From NCBI GenBank assembly GCA_947480815.1, contig CANKEA010000107.1, positions 1-5,361 on the forward strand: a stretch of 5,361 nt of DNA, in the 5' to 3' direction. The first letter of the stretch is position 1. Each line of letters begins with the position of its first letter. The DNA is from Caulobacterales bacterium (lineage in GTDB: Bacteria; Pseudomonadota; Alphaproteobacteria; Caulobacterales; Caulobacteraceae). The notes under the pieces are model-generated. The model saw only the letters and a list, made by a program, of their open reading frames with translations, did no database searches and was not told the DNA's origin. Of the stretch, positions 4,965 through 5,361 are shown piece after piece. The translations under genes and the position numbers were made by a program.

Positions 4965-5315
4965 ATGATGGCGGTGATGGACGAAACACCCCGCCCCCGT
5001 AAGACCCTCAGCCTTAAAAGCGGCGTGCTTCCGGCAGTCATTGAGGGCCTGCATACCGCCGCGCCGACCGTCGGTGCGCGCGACGTCTGGAAATGTAAGC
5101 CCTGTGGTGCCGTTGTGGACCTGGCCAACGGCCAGACGGGCGAGGCCGTACGCTGTGTATCCTGCGGGGCGCGGCTCGGGCTCTATGAGGAATTCCTAAA
5201 GTCGGACGATGAGTCGCCCAAGGTGCGCGCGCGCCGCGCCGTATTGCCGCCCCCACCCCCGCCCAAGCCGGCGGCGATCCCCGAGATCAAGGTTCGGCCA
5301 CGCCGGACGACCTAG
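4965..5315 (+). CDS. Small uncharacterised CxxC / zinc-ribbon-like protein
   Basis: This protein of 116 residues is not recognised beyond its layout. Two CxxC pairs, WKCKPC (Cys44, Cys47) and VRCVSC (Cys64, Cys67), are separated by 16 residues and probably bind one zinc as a small ribbon. Near the N-terminus is RKTLSLKSG. The C-terminus is low in complexity, with six consecutive prolines and a basic end (KVRPRR). No signal peptide or membrane helix is seen, so it is likely cytoplasmic. A role in nucleic-acid or ribosome binding would fit a basic ribbon protein but is inference. ATGs at 4965, 4968 and 4977 are all possible; 4965 has a weak AGG 8 bases upstream. The frame is open further back, to 4872, without features. 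It is divergent from the membrane pair. Confidence 0.65.
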   Translation: MMAVMDETPRPRKTLSLKSGVLPAVIEGLHTAAPTVGARDVWKCKPCGAVVDLANGQTGEAVRCVSCGARLGLYEEFLKSDDESPKVRARRAVLPPPPPPKPAAIPEIKVRPRRTT

Positions 5316-5361
5316 CGGCGATCTCCATGGCCCGCGCCAGCTCCAGGTCCAGCGGCGTGAC
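5287..5361 (-). CDS. Possible 3' end of a leftward gene (partial)
   Basis: Reading leftward from the window edge, one frame gives 24 residues ending in TGA at 5289-5287: VTPLDLELARAMEI, AARSSGVAEP. The amphipathic, Leu/Ala-rich composition looks like a real protein tail. It would overlap the end of the rightward CxxC gene by 29 bases, tail to tail. Another leftward frame also stays open until a stop at 5312-5314 but reads as Gly/Ala-rich noise. The sequence is too short to name. Confidence 0.35.
   Translation of the reverse strand, partial: VTPLDLELARAMEIAARSSGVAEP

Noticed and set aside
4931..4969. Promoter TTGTCA with TATGAT for the CxxC gene
   Set aside because: The two elements are 27 bases apart, too far, and TATGAT overlaps the proposed start codon.
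1..5361. CRISPR array, tRNA, rRNA, insertion sequence or prophage
   Set aside because: No regularly spaced repeats, cloverleaf, transposase or integrase reading frame, or terminal inverted repeats of an element were seen; the gene content is core chromosomal.

Overview
The window looks like a chromosomal core segment of a GC-rich alphaproteobacterium, possibly in or near the Rhodospirillales. The basis is the gene order lptA-lptB-rpoN-ptsN, the alphaproteobacterial style of the RpoN N-terminus, and an IbpA-type small heat-shock protein behind a heat-shock-like promoter. The order-level assignment is inference, because no rRNA or other phylogenetic marker is present.

Layout. The left part (1-3272) reads rightward: the last 40 codons of lptA, lptB (135-887), a 118-base gap, rpoN (1006-2493, TTG start), a 314-base gap without a convincing gene, and ptsN (2808-3272). 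This is the classical LPS-transport / sigma-54 / nitrogen-PTS cluster, except that the ribosome hibernation gene hpf, commonly found between rpoN and ptsN, is missing. Its place is taken by a palindrome-rich spacer that ends in a cUUCGg hairpin beside the ptsN ribosome binding site.

The middle part (3269-4855) reads leftward. An hsp20/ibpA-like gene shares its stop codon bases with ptsN in a CTAG. It has a candidate RpoH promoter and a leader that could act as an RNA thermometer. Upstream of it is a tandem pair of four-helix membrane proteins that are paralogs of each other (DUF6644-like). They form a compact two-gene operon.

The right end (4965-5315) carries a small rightward gene for an uncharacterised protein with two CxxC pairs (zinc-ribbon-like) and a proline-rich basic tail. 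The last bases may hold the 3' end of another leftward gene.

Working together: LptA and LptB serve lipopolysaccharide transport to the outer membrane. RpoN directs transcription from -24/-12 promoters, and PtsN is the output regulator of the nitrogen PTS. The heat-shock gene appears to be regulated independently. The membrane pair and the CxxC protein have no assignable function. I see no clear new multi-gene system. The most unusual signals are a perfect 13-bp inverted repeat inside the hsp20 reading frame, in what seems to be an expanded loop, the palindrome-rich spacer where hpf would be expected, and the untested paralogous membrane pair.
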